DNA from: Pseudothermotoga hypogea DSM 11164 = NBRC 106472
Lineage (GTDB): Bacteria; Thermotogota; Thermotogae; Thermotogales; DSM-5069
Direction: 5' to 3'
DNA length: 64,000 nucleotides
Assembly: GCF_000816145.1 (NCBI RefSeq)
Contig: NZ_CP007141.1
Location: 1,736,001-1,800,000 of the forward strand
Shown: piece after piece, positions 54,061 to 62,363 of the stretch
Layout of the letters: each line of letters opens with the position of its first letter
Position numbering within the stretch: the stretch's first letter is position 1
Made by a program: the position numbers and the translations under genes
The notes under the pieces: model-generated
What the model was told of the DNA's origin: nothing
Seen by the model: the letters and a program-made list of their open reading frames with translations, nothing else
Databases searched by the model: none

Positions 54061-55161
54061 GTGAACCCTTTCAGATTCGGAAGGCACTACGATCCAGATT
54101 GTTTCGTAGATAGAGAAAGAGAGTACTCACAGCTTTTGAGCGCTGTTCAAAGTGGAAACAATGTTGTTGTGGTTGCACCGCGGAGATTCGGCAAGACATG
54201 GCTGCTTCAAAAATTCGTTGCTGAAAGCGGTTTTCAGTGCATCTATCTCGATCTTCTGAGCGTGATTTCGCTGAGAGATCTTTGCGCAAAGATGATTTCG
54301 AAATCTTTCGAGCTGCTCAAATTGAACGACCCTGTGAAGTTCATAAGAGAGTATCTAAAGAATCTCTCAAGGCATGTGAGCTTTTCGATCGGTGCAGACG
54401 GAGTGAACTTCACTCTTGGAAAAGATATTGACGAAGAATCACTTCTGTCAGAGAGTTATAGATTACTCGAAAAACTCGGGGACCCCATGGCGCCTTTGAT
54501 CGTCTGTATCGATGAATTTCAAGCTTACAGAACGGTTTCTGAAAAACTCCCAGGCTCGATCAGAGGATTTTTCCAAACCACACCAAATGTGATCTTTGTG
54601 TTCTCAGGTTCGATGCGACACATGATAGAAGAGCTCTTTTTCCAGTCAAAAGGTCTCATGTATCATTGCGGAATCAAACTTGATCTGAGCTCCTTCCTGC
54701 CAAAAGAAGAGGTAACCGATTACCTGGTGAGGAAGTTCGAAGCTTCTGGCAAACGTATTTCATCCAGCGTTGCCGGAAGATTCTATGAAATCACCAAAGG
54801 TCATCCGTACTATGTTCAAATCATGGCTTATGAACTTTGGAACACGTGCTTGAAGGAAGCGACGGAAAAGGATTTGACAGAGGCACTGAATCAACTCATA
54901 TTTCGCGAAAGACACACCTACGATATGGCACTCGATGTACTCGGGCAGAAATACGTACGCAAGGTCTTGATCATGATCGCTTCCAACAAAGATATCTTCA
55001 GTATTGAGGCACTCCGAGAGTTTGAGATCCCAAATCCGAGCATCGCGAACAAGACCGTGAAAAAACTCATCGAGCTTGGATTTGTCGAAAAGCTCTCGCG
55101 TGGAAACTACGAAATCATCGATCCCATATTTGAAGAGTACATCCTGAGAAGATTCTCTTGA
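54061..55161 (+). CDS. AAA+ ATPase of the archaeal-type ATP-binding family
   Basis: About 366 residues. It begins NPFRFGRHYDPDCFVDRERE; Walker A is VVAPRRFGKTWLLQ and Walker B LIVCIDEFQAY, followed by a sensor (VFVFSGSMRHMI) and a winged-helix-like C-terminal part (residues 290-366). Such ATPases occur widely in thermophiles as stand-alone genes of unknown role. GTG at 54061 with GGGAGGTG upstream. Low synonymous similarity to the truncated one at 52446. Confidence 0.85.
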   Translation: MNPFRFGRHYDPDCFVDREREYSQLLSAVQSGNNVVVVAPRRFGKTWLLQKFVAESGFQCIYLDLLSVISLRDLCAKMISKSFELLKLNDPVKFIREYLKNLSRHVSFSIGADGVNFTLGKDIDEESLLSESYRLLEKLGDPMAPLIVCIDEFQAYRTVSEKLPGSIRGFFQTTPNVIFVFSGSMRHMIEELFFQSKGLMYHCGIKLDLSSFLPKEEVTDYLVRKFEASGKRISSSVAGRFYEITKGHPYYVQIMAYELWNTCLKEATEKDLTEALNQLIFRERHTYDMALDVLGQKYVRKVLIMIASNKDIFSIEALREFEIPNPSIANKTVKKLIELGFVEKLSRGNYEIIDPIFEEYILRRFS

Positions 55162-55395
55162 GTGAGTACTCGACGTCTCGACGGCTAAAACTACAAAAGA
55201 CACCCAATGACGCTATCTCGCCTACAAAACATATACCAGCGCTCGAACAAAGACTTATTTTTGTGTTCCTTAGGTTTGGAGAACGGTGCCTGAGGAACAG
55301 TCTTTCGATCATCATACAAACAAGCGCCACGATCTCAATCGCCTTGATACGTGGAAGCGACGTGTTTCTCGGAAGCCTGATCACACTCTCCAACC

Positions 55396-56229
55396 TCAAA
55401 ACGCTTTGCCCACGAGAACGCCGAGCACTTCCGGACCCGTGTGTGCCAATACGGTTGCGCCAACCCTCGCGATACCGTCGCACCTGTTGAACTTCGACAG
55501 GATCTGCTCAAGCTTTTCTTTCATGTGGATCGCACCGTAGCCACCATACAGGACATAGTTGGGAACCTTCTCAACGAAGGACGTTACCATGTTTACAAGT
55601 TTCGCTATGGCGTCTTCTTGGCTCATCGCAAGGCTTGCTTTGGACACTTCTCCCTCCCTGTTTATCTTCAGAACGGGCTTTAGATGCAACAACTTTCCAA
55701 GGAAAAGCGACAACTTTCCGATCCTTCCTCCTTTTTTGAGATACTCGAGAGATTCGAGCAAGAAAAACATCTCACAGTCTCGCCCATACTCGATAACGCT
55801 TTGCTGAGAGATTCTCTTGCCGTTCAAAACGTCTCTCATGAGTCTCGCCACGATGTAGAAGATCTTTCCGCTGACGGCTTTCGAGTCGAAGAGGAGAAAG
55901 TTTCTCAGACCAAAATTCTCAATGACCATTTTGACCGCGTTGTAGGTGCCACTCAGTTTCTGTGAAAGCGTTACGACAAAGATTTGTTGGTACTTGCTTT
56001 TTATGTCTTCGAACAACTTGATTATGTCCTCCATGCTCGGCAGCGAAGTTGAGATGTTGTGATGTTCTTTCATGAGTGAGCATAGCTTGTCTACATCAAT
56101 GTCCACGCCATCACGGAATTCTTTCCCATCAACGATTACACGCAGCGGCAACCTGTACAGATCCAGCGGTGGCTTCCAATCCGTCGGAAAATCAGCAGTA
56201 CTATCCACCACAAAAGCGGTCTTGTCCAT
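55396..56229 (-). CDS. DegV-family fatty-acid-binding protein
   Basis: About 277 residues. TAFVVDSTADFP at the start, DGVDID, STSLPS near residue 75 (fatty-acid carboxylate contact), VTLSQKLSGTYN and GGRIGKLS are the DegV landmarks. It presents fatty acids to FakA-type kinases, but no kinase gene is adjacent. ATG at 56229 with GGAGGG upstream; the frame runs 12 codons further without a site. The 235 bp before the ATPase stop hold nothing I recognise. Confidence 0.92.
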   Translation of the reverse strand: MDKTAFVVDSTADFPTDWKPPLDLYRLPLRVIVDGKEFRDGVDIDVDKLCSLMKEHHNISTSLPSMEDIIKLFEDIKSKYQQIFVVTLSQKLSGTYNAVKMVIENFGLRNFLLFDSKAVSGKIFYIVARLMRDVLNGKRISQQSVIEYGRDCEMFFLLESLEYLKKGGRIGKLSLFLGKLLHLKPVLKINREGEVSKASLAMSQEDAIAKLVNMVTSFVEKVPNYVLYGGYGAIHMKEKLEQILSKFNRCDGIARVGATVLAHTGPEVLGVLVGKAF

Positions 56230-56814
56230 GCAGAAAACCCTCCAACGAAAGATTCTCAAGTTCATTCTATCATGCTACGAACCTTCCCTTTCGATTAGCT
56301 ATCGAAAAGATTTCACAAGACTTAGTAAACGTGAGAAATCAGAAGCAACAAAGCGAAAAAGTTCAGACAATGAAGTGAAAAGAGCAAAATTCATCCCTAC
56401 CGTTCCAGAATTGGGTATGAAGAGGGTTGCATGATTTGGTTAAATCTGCTTCACTATATAAAGGATTATCTTTTCCAGAAAGATTTACGCACGTCTCTCA
56501 GAAAGATCGGGTGAAAAACATCAAAACGCCGTCTCAAAAGCCAAGAAAACTTCGAACGAACATATGATTCAAGTATTTCCTGGAACATGGACCATCCAGC
56601 AGGACAGTTCTGGTCGCAAAGACAGATCCTGTAAGTGATGTCGTTTGACATATGATCGATGATCTGGTGAAGGAGAGATTGATCGAGCAGCGGATGCGGT
56701 TTGATGAATATGGCTTCATTGAAGGTACGATTCGACTGCAATCTCATGGCGATAAACAAACTCACTGAAAATCTATCGGGGTGAAACACACAACACTCAA
56801 GGGGAGGTGTGGTT
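56230..56814. other. Gap upstream of the sugar ABC operon, with a possible small leftward ORF
   Basis: A leftward frame 56466-56747 (93 residues, NEAIFIKPHPLLDQSLLHQI to FLRDVRKSFWKR) reads like a real protein in composition but I do not recognise it and see no strong ribosome binding site. It may be the remnant of a sugar-metabolism gene. The rest probably carries the operon's promoter (TATAAAGG near 56455); no clear operator. Confidence 0.4.
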
Positions 56815-58041
56815 ATGTGGCGTAAGCTGGTTCTTCTCGTAGCAATGAGCCTGCTTGTAACAGTGTTCGCGGCTAAGATCGAGATCTTCAGCTGGTGGAC
56901 TGCAGGTGGAGAGGCGGAAGGTCTCCAGGAACTCTTTAACATTTACAGCAAACTGTATCCAGGTGTGGAGATCATCAATGCGACCGTGGCTGGTGGCGCA
57001 GGCGCGCAGGCAAAAGCAGTGCTGAAGACCAGAATGCTCGGAGGAGATCCACCCGACACGTTCCAGGTCCATGCGGGACACGAGCTCATCGATACGTGGG
57101 TCAAGACGGGGTTCATGGAACCAATCACGTTCCTGTACAAAGAAGAAGGATGGGACAAGGTGATGCCCAAGGGCATCTTGGACATCGTGTCTTACAACGG
57201 TGAGTATTGGTCTGTGCCAGTCAACATCCACAGGGCCAACGTGCTCTGGTACAACAAGAAGATTTTCGAGAAGTATGGCCTGAAACCACCAAAGACGTTC
57301 GAGGAGTTCTTCCAAGTTGCCGAGGTTCTCAAATCCCACGGCATCATTCCGTTGGCCCTTGGTACCAAAGATGGATGGGAAGCAGCGCACGCTTTCGAAA
57401 CAGTTCTGATCGGAAAACTTGGAGCAGAGGGTTACAGGGGACTCTGGAACGGCAAGACCAAATGGTCGGATCCAAGGGTCACGGATGCGCTTGAAACCTT
57501 TGCCAGGATGCTTCAATATGTGAACTCCGACCACGCTGCTCGAACGTGGGATGAGGCTTGTGCTTTGATCGTTGAAGGCAAAGCGGCGATGAACATCATG
57601 GGTGACTGGGCGGTCGGGTACTTCTACGCGAAGAACTTCTACGATTTTGGTTGGGTCCTCGCACCTGGCAACGAGGGAATATTCGACGCACTGTCTGACA
57701 GTTTCGGCCTGCCAAAGGGTGCAAAGAACAGAGAAAATGTGATCAACTTCCTGAGAGTCTTGGGTTCCAAAGAAGGACAGCTCGCGTTCAACATCAAGAA
57801 GGGTTCCATCCCTGCCAGGACGGACATAGACAAGAACCTGTTCCCAGAGTATCAGAGGTCCGCGATGGAAGATTGGCTCAAACACGAGATCGTACCGAGT
57901 GTTATGCACGGAGCAGCGGCATCTGAAAGCTGGGTCACCGAATTCAAGGATGTCATCTCGTTGTTCGTTGCTCGCCCGGACGTGAAGACAACCCAGAAAG
58001 CTCTTGTCAGTATAGCCAAAGCTCAGGGTGTTCCTCAGTGA
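56815..58041 (+). CDS. Sugar-binding protein of an ABC importer
   Basis: About 408 residues, SBP family 1. A signal peptide (WRKLVLLVAMSLLVTVFA) and KIEIFSWWTAGGEAEGLQEL, then YSVPVNIHRANVLWYNKKIF, GKAAMNIMGDWAVGYF and GSIPARTD. The start FSWWTAGGE is close to glucose/mannose-binding proteins of thermophiles, so a hexose or short oligosaccharide is the likely ligand. ATG at 56815 seven bases after GGGGAGG. A hairpin follows before the permease genes. Confidence 0.88.
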   Translation: MWRKLVLLVAMSLLVTVFAAKIEIFSWWTAGGEAEGLQELFNIYSKLYPGVEIINATVAGGAGAQAKAVLKTRMLGGDPPDTFQVHAGHELIDTWVKTGFMEPITFLYKEEGWDKVMPKGILDIVSYNGEYWSVPVNIHRANVLWYNKKIFEKYGLKPPKTFEEFFQVAEVLKSHGIIPLALGTKDGWEAAHAFETVLIGKLGAEGYRGLWNGKTKWSDPRVTDALETFARMLQYVNSDHAARTWDEACALIVEGKAAMNIMGDWAVGYFYAKNFYDFGWVLAPGNEGIFDALSDSFGLPKGAKNRENVINFLRVLGSKEGQLAFNIKKGSIPARTDIDKNLFPEYQRSAMEDWLKHEIVPSVMHGAAASESWVTEFKDVISLFVARPDVKTTQKALVSIAKAQGVPQ

Positions 58042-58051
58042 TGATTTGTGA

Positions 58052-58082
58052 GGGTGGGGGCTCGCTCCCCACCCTTCTTTTC
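58052..58082 (+). terminator. Hairpin between binding-protein and permease genes
   Basis: GGGTGGGG (58052-58059) and CCCCACCC (58067-58074) form an 8-bp stem, followed by TTCTTTTC. It would act as a leaky terminator so that the binding protein is made in excess over the permeases, a pattern known in many ABC operons. Confidence 0.75.
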
Positions 58083-58099
58083 TGGAGGGATGGTGAACA

Positions 58100-58987
58100 G
58101 TGAAAACAGACAGAATCGTTGCGCTTCTTTTTATTCTTCCTTCTTTGATCCTGATTGGAATCTTCATCTACGGATTCATTGGTTGGACAGGCTGGGTCTC
58201 CATGGTGAACTGGCGGGATGTGTTCCCGGATTTTACTTTCGTCGGTCTTCGTAACTACAGCAGACTTTTCCAGCACTTTCGATTTGCTATATCCATGAAG
58301 AACACTCTCGTTTTCACGATCTTGTTTCTGATCGCGAGTATAGGCATAGGGCTGTTGCTTGCCATTTTACTCGACAGAAAGGTTCGCTTCGAGGGTTTCT
58401 TCAGAACGGTTTATTTGTTCCCCATGGCTGTGTCGTTCGTCGTCACCGGTGTCGTGTGGCGATGGATACTGAATCCTGGCACGGGTGGGGAGAGCGTTGG
58501 ATTGAACTGGTTATTGGAGAAGATAGGCCTTGGGTTCTTGAAAAGTGGATGGTACACCGATCCGAACATAGGAATCAAGGCTGTGGTGATTGCTGCGGTT
58601 TGGCAGATGTCGGGCTACGTGATGGCCCTTTATCTTTCTGGCATTAGATCAGTCCCCAACGAACTCTACGAGGCGGCCCAATTGGACGGTGCAAACGTCT
58701 TTCAGCTGTACCGATACATCGTTCTGCCACTCCTCAGGCCCGTCACGCTGAGCGCTGTCATCATACTCGGTCATATCTCTTTGAAAATTTTCGATCTGGT
58801 GTTTGCCATGACTGGAAGTGGAATAGGTTTCTCATGCGATGTTCCTGCACTGTTCATGTACGACACGACCTTCAGGGGCAACTACTTTTCTCAAGGAGCA
58901 GCGATAGCGATGATACTTCTTTTGTGTGTTGCCGCTCTGATAATCCCCTATCTGGTGTACAGCATCAGATCGGAGGTTAGAAAATGA
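58100..58987 (+). CDS. Sugar ABC transporter permease (MalF/LacF type)
   Basis: 295 residues with six hydrophobic segments. RIVALLFILPSLILIGIFIYGFIGW opens the protein and the coupling loop is ELYEAAQLDGANVFQLYRYIVLPLLRP. GTG with GGAGGGATGG upstream. Works with the next permease and an ATPase encoded elsewhere (MsmX-type sharing is common). Confidence 0.92.
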   Translation: MKTDRIVALLFILPSLILIGIFIYGFIGWTGWVSMVNWRDVFPDFTFVGLRNYSRLFQHFRFAISMKNTLVFTILFLIASIGIGLLLAILLDRKVRFEGFFRTVYLFPMAVSFVVTGVVWRWILNPGTGGESVGLNWLLEKIGLGFLKSGWYTDPNIGIKAVVIAAVWQMSGYVMALYLSGIRSVPNELYEAAQLDGANVFQLYRYIVLPLLRPVTLSAVIILGHISLKIFDLVFAMTGSGIGFSCDVPALFMYDTTFRGNYFSQGAAIAMILLLCVAALIIPYLVYSIRSEVRK

Positions 58988-59826
58988 AAGCGAGCAGGGT
59001 ATTACTGTATCTGGTGTTGATCGTTTTTGTCGCTTTCTACCTCATGCCCATATACGTCCTTCTCATGACGAGCTTGAAGAGCTTCAGGGAAATAAGTTTG
59101 AGCACGATGTGGATTCCGCCGAAGGAAGTGAGTTTCAGGAGTTTCTTAAGAGCATGGTACGGCGACAGATCGATAGGTTTGAGGGGTCTTTCGGGAAACT
59201 TCATGAACAGCATCTATTTGACCGTCCCGGCGACACTGATCTCTTCGGTGCTCGGTTCTATGAACGGTTATGTCCTGACGAAATGGAAGTTCAGAAAGGC
59301 CAATTTGGTTTTTGCTCTCATACTCTTCGGCATGTTCATTCCATATCAAAGCGTGCTAATACCGCTCGTGCAAGTTCTGCAGAAGACGAAACTCTATGGC
59401 AGTATACCCGGTTTGATTCTCGTCCACTGCGTTTATGGAATACCCATCACAACTTTGATTTTCAGGAATTATTATTCCACCATTCCAACAGACATCGTCG
59501 AAGCAGCAAAGATCGATGGAGCTGGTTTTGTGAAGATATTCGCTAAAGTCATTCTTCCACTGTCTGGTCCGGCATTCGCAGTGACGGCGATCTGGCAGTT
59601 CACATCGATCTGGAACGATTTCCTTTTTGGCCTTGTCGTCACGCCCAACCCGTCCGTCCAGCCGATAACTGTGGCGCTCAACAATTTGGCCGGTAGCTAT
59701 TTCGTCGAGTGGAACGTTCAGATGGCTGGAGCGCTAATAACAGCTCTCCCGACGCTCATCGTCTACATCTTTCTTGGAAAGCTCTTCATGAGAGGTCTGT
59801 TATCAGGAAGTCTGTCTGGAATGTGA
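58984..59826 (+). CDS. Sugar ABC transporter permease (MalG/LacG type)
   Basis: 280 residues with six hydrophobic segments; coupling loop DIVEAAKIDGAGFVKIFAKVILPLSGP and the end LFMRGLLSGSLSGM, as in MalG-like proteins. Its ATG overlaps the previous stop by four bases (ATGA). No ATPase gene follows. Confidence 0.93.
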   Translation: MKASRVLLYLVLIVFVAFYLMPIYVLLMTSLKSFREISLSTMWIPPKEVSFRSFLRAWYGDRSIGLRGLSGNFMNSIYLTVPATLISSVLGSMNGYVLTKWKFRKANLVFALILFGMFIPYQSVLIPLVQVLQKTKLYGSIPGLILVHCVYGIPITTLIFRNYYSTIPTDIVEAAKIDGAGFVKIFAKVILPLSGPAFAVTAIWQFTSIWNDFLFGLVVTPNPSVQPITVALNNLAGSYFVEWNVQMAGALITALPTLIVYIFLGKLFMRGLLSGSLSGM

Positions 59827-59850
59827 GAAAATAGTCTTGGGGTGAATCGA

Positions 59851-60624
59851 ATGGATCTCAAGTTGTCGGGCAAAAGGGTGCTGGTTTGTGGTGGTACCCG
59901 AGGCATTGGTAGAGCCATTGCAGAGGAGTTTTCCAAGGAAGGCTCAACAGTTTTCATCGTCGCACGTCATCAGTCAAAGGAGATCGCCAAACAGATCGAG
60001 GTCCAATACTCTGCGAAGGTTTTCGGCTTCGATGCAGACCTTTCGAAAGCCGAGGACATACAGCAGGTGAAAAAGGCCGTAGGTCAGGTGGATGTGTTGA
60101 TAATCAATTCTGGAGGCCCGAAAGTCGGTGATTTTTTCGATTTGCGCGATGAAGATTGGTACCTTGCCTTCGATCTTTTGATCATGAGTACTGTGAGGCT
60201 GATCAACGCCTTCTTGCCGGATATGATCGAAAGAAAGTGGGGCAGAGTCATCGCCATAACGTCGGTCTCGGTATTTGAACCGCTTCCGAGACTACTACTT
60301 TCGAACTCTCTCAGAATGGCCATAGCAGGATTGATGAAATCTCTGTCCAAAGAGTACGCCAGATACAACATAACCTTTAACTGCGTTGCGCCAGGCCACA
60401 CCATGACCGAGAGGCTGGAGCATTTGATTAAAGAAGCGGCTGTCAGGATGCAAAAGAGCGAGGAGGAAGTCATAAAACAGATGGCCGAAGAGAACGATGT
60501 GAAACGTTTTGCAAAACCTGAAGAAATCGCAGCCGCGGTCGTTTTCCTTGCGAGCGAACGAGCTTCTTACATAACCGGTACGACGCTGAAAGTGGATGGA
60601 GGCTTCGTCCACGCTTCACTCTGA
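59851..60624 (+). CDS. Short-chain dehydrogenase/reductase with altered catalytic motif
   Basis: About 257 residues. The nucleotide motif is CGGTRGIGRAIAEEF (GGxxGIGxA form). In place of the usual YxxxK the sequence reads SNSLRMAIAG, where Tyr and Lys are replaced by Ser and Arg; a subgroup of beta-ketoacyl-reductase-like SDRs shares this. The C-terminal ASYITGTTLKVDGGF is normal. ATG at 59851 with GGGGTGAATCGA upstream, 24 bp from the permease, so it is part of the sugar operon and may act on the imported sugar or its product. Confidence 0.85.
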   Translation: MDLKLSGKRVLVCGGTRGIGRAIAEEFSKEGSTVFIVARHQSKEIAKQIEVQYSAKVFGFDADLSKAEDIQQVKKAVGQVDVLIINSGGPKVGDFFDLRDEDWYLAFDLLIMSTVRLINAFLPDMIERKWGRVIAITSVSVFEPLPRLLLSNSLRMAIAGLMKSLSKEYARYNITFNCVAPGHTMTERLEHLIKEAAVRMQKSEEEVIKQMAEENDVKRFAKPEEIAAAVVFLASERASYITGTTLKVDGGFVHASL

Positions 60625-61317
60625 AAGCGATCTGGCGATCGCTTCTGCCATCACCATATCGAGCTGTGTTGTAACCTTGATGTTCCGCGGATCACCTTCA
60701 AGGATTGATACGGGCACATCGTTCACGACGAAGACCCCTGTTGCATCGGTCAAAGCTGATCTTTGTTCTTCCGTGAGTCGTTCAAAAAGTTCAAGAAAGG
60801 TTTTTATTTTGAACGTCTGAGGTGTCTGAACAGCAAAGGTACGTTTTCTATCGGTGAGACTGACGATTCTGTCTCTTTCGCATATCGCAATGGTGTCGAT
60901 CACCGGTAAAGCAAGCGTTACGGCCGAGCTGTTCTCACACATTTTGATGCTCGACACGATATGCTCGCTCTTCACGAAAGGCCTGGCAGCATCGTGTGTC
61001 ACTGCTATGTCTTCATCTTTCACACCGTATTTCTCTTTCACAAACGCAAGAGCTTTCACCAGTGAATCGGTCCTTGTGGAACCGCCCGCAACAAACTGCA
61101 ATCTTTCATCTTGAAGATATGAGAGCACAGTCATTTTTCCGAATTCAAACCATTTTTCTGGCAACACGACGATGAGCTTTCTGAAATCTCTGACCCTTGA
61201 AAACGTCGAAACGCTCCAAAGTACAAGAGGTTTCCCAGCTAAATCGATGAACTGCTTTGGAATATCACTTCCGAACCTCTGTGAATTTCCCCCAGCGAGA
61301 ACGATCCCATAGATCAA
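60616..61317 (-). CDS. ispD: 2-C-methyl-D-erythritol 4-phosphate cytidylyltransferase
   Basis: Third step of the non-mevalonate isoprenoid pathway: makes CDP-methylerythritol. 233 residues. IVLAGGNSQRFGSDIPKQF (CTP-binding), VTHDAARPFV and TDATGVF are present. It overlaps the convergent SDR gene by nine bases and faces the phosphate transporter. Confidence 0.93.
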   Translation of the reverse strand: MIYGIVLAGGNSQRFGSDIPKQFIDLAGKPLVLWSVSTFSRVRDFRKLIVVLPEKWFEFGKMTVLSYLQDERLQFVAGGSTRTDSLVKALAFVKEKYGVKDEDIAVTHDAARPFVKSEHIVSSIKMCENSSAVTLALPVIDTIAICERDRIVSLTDRKRTFAVQTPQTFKIKTFLELFERLTEEQRSALTDATGVFVVNDVPVSILEGDPRNIKVTTQLDMVMAEAIARSLSE

Positions 61318-61358
61318 TTTTCGTTCCCCTCCAAGGTATTATAGAAGAAGCTCACATG

Positions 61359-61387
61359 TTGCAATCAATGCCGTTTTTCTGTAAAAT
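61359..61387 (+). promoter_or_regulatory. Promoter of the phosphate transporter gene
   Basis: TTGCAA (61359-61364), a 17-bp spacer and TAAAAT (61382-61387), 40 bp upstream of the GTG at 61428. A good sigma-70-type promoter; no Pho-box-like repeat was noticed. Confidence 0.65.
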
Positions 61388-61427
61388 CTATCACAGTATC
61401 GTAAAACCGAGGCGGGAGTGTTGGCAC

Positions 61428-62363
61428 GTGTGGTACCTTCTTCCATCGATTTTCTTGGGTTGGTCGCTCGGGGCGAACGATGCGGCTAACGTGTTTGGTC
61501 CAACGATCGCTTCTGGGTTGATACCTCACAAACCCGCCATGATCTTTGGTTCCCTCTTCGTGGTCCTCGGAGCCGTCGTGGGTGGATCGGAAGGCCTTCT
61601 GAACGTCTCAAGCATCACTACTGGACTGGTGCTCGACAGCGCTTTGGCTGTCTTCTCCGCAGCCTTGACGGTCACCATCATGACGCTTCTCAAATTTCCC
61701 GTTTCTACTTCTCAGGCTGTGTTCGGAGGTATCGTGGGAACCAACATTCTGAGATTCGGCTTTGAGAACGTCAACTGGATGGCCATGTCGAAGTTCGTTG
61801 TTGTGTGGGTGCTCACACCGACCGGTGCAGCTGTAATAAGTTTTTTCCTGTACAAGTTTTTGGCCATCGTGTTTCGCCGCATCAAGTCGGTCCAGATCCA
61901 GGACAGATTCATAACGGTTGGTTCCTGGCTTGTCGGTTTCTATGGTTGTTATGCGCTCGGAGCGAACAACGTGGCCAACGTGACAGGTGCCTTGGTTGGT
62001 AACATGTTGAGTGTGACTCAGGCTGCCTTGATTGGAGGTCTGTGTATCGGTTTGGGCATGATCACTTTCAGCAAAGGTGTCGTCATGACTGTGGGCAAAA
62101 ACATCGTCGCGCTGGATCATTTCTCTGGCATGATCGCTGTTCTGGCGCAGGCGATCACTGTCTGGATCTACAGTCTCGTTGGCATTCCTGTTTCCTCCTC
62201 GCAGGCGATCGTGGGAGCGGTGATAGGTTTGGGATACGCAAAGGGTGCGAAGTTGTCCAATCGCCGAACGGTCGTGAACATTGTGCTGGCCTGGGTCGCA
62301 ACACCTCTGGTCGCTGGGCTCATCTCTTACATACTGTGTTTGGGGGTGAAGTCATGGTTTTGA
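61428..62363 (+). CDS. PiT-family inorganic phosphate transporter
   Basis: About 311 residues and about nine hydrophobic segments. The PiT signature appears twice, GANDAANVFGPTIASGL near the start and GANNVANVTGALVGN in the second half, with the family segment PVSTSQAVFGGIVG and again PVSSSQAIVGAVIG. GTG at 61428 with GGGAGTG upstream; the frame continues to 61257 but the signature lies at the expected distance from this start. Uses a proton or sodium gradient. Confidence 0.92.
   Translation: MWYLLPSIFLGWSLGANDAANVFGPTIASGLIPHKPAMIFGSLFVVLGAVVGGSEGLLNVSSITTGLVLDSALAVFSAALTVTIMTLLKFPVSTSQAVFGGIVGTNILRFGFENVNWMAMSKFVVVWVLTPTGAAVISFFLYKFLAIVFRRIKSVQIQDRFITVGSWLVGFYGCYALGANNVANVTGALVGNMLSVTQAALIGGLCIGLGMITFSKGVVMTVGKNIVALDHFSGMIAVLAQAITVWIYSLVGIPVSSSQAIVGAVIGLGYAKGAKLSNRRTVVNIVLAWVATPLVAGLISYILCLGVKSWF

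Noticed and set aside
56797-58167. 456-codon leftward ORF opposite the sugar-binding protein
   Set aside because: The rightward frame has a signal peptide, family motifs and a ribosome binding site; the opposite frame has none.
62042-62353. N-terminal extension of the YhhN-type protein frame
   Set aside because: This part overlaps the phosphate transporter in another frame and is Arg/Cys-rich; the ATG at 62354 has a ribosome binding site.
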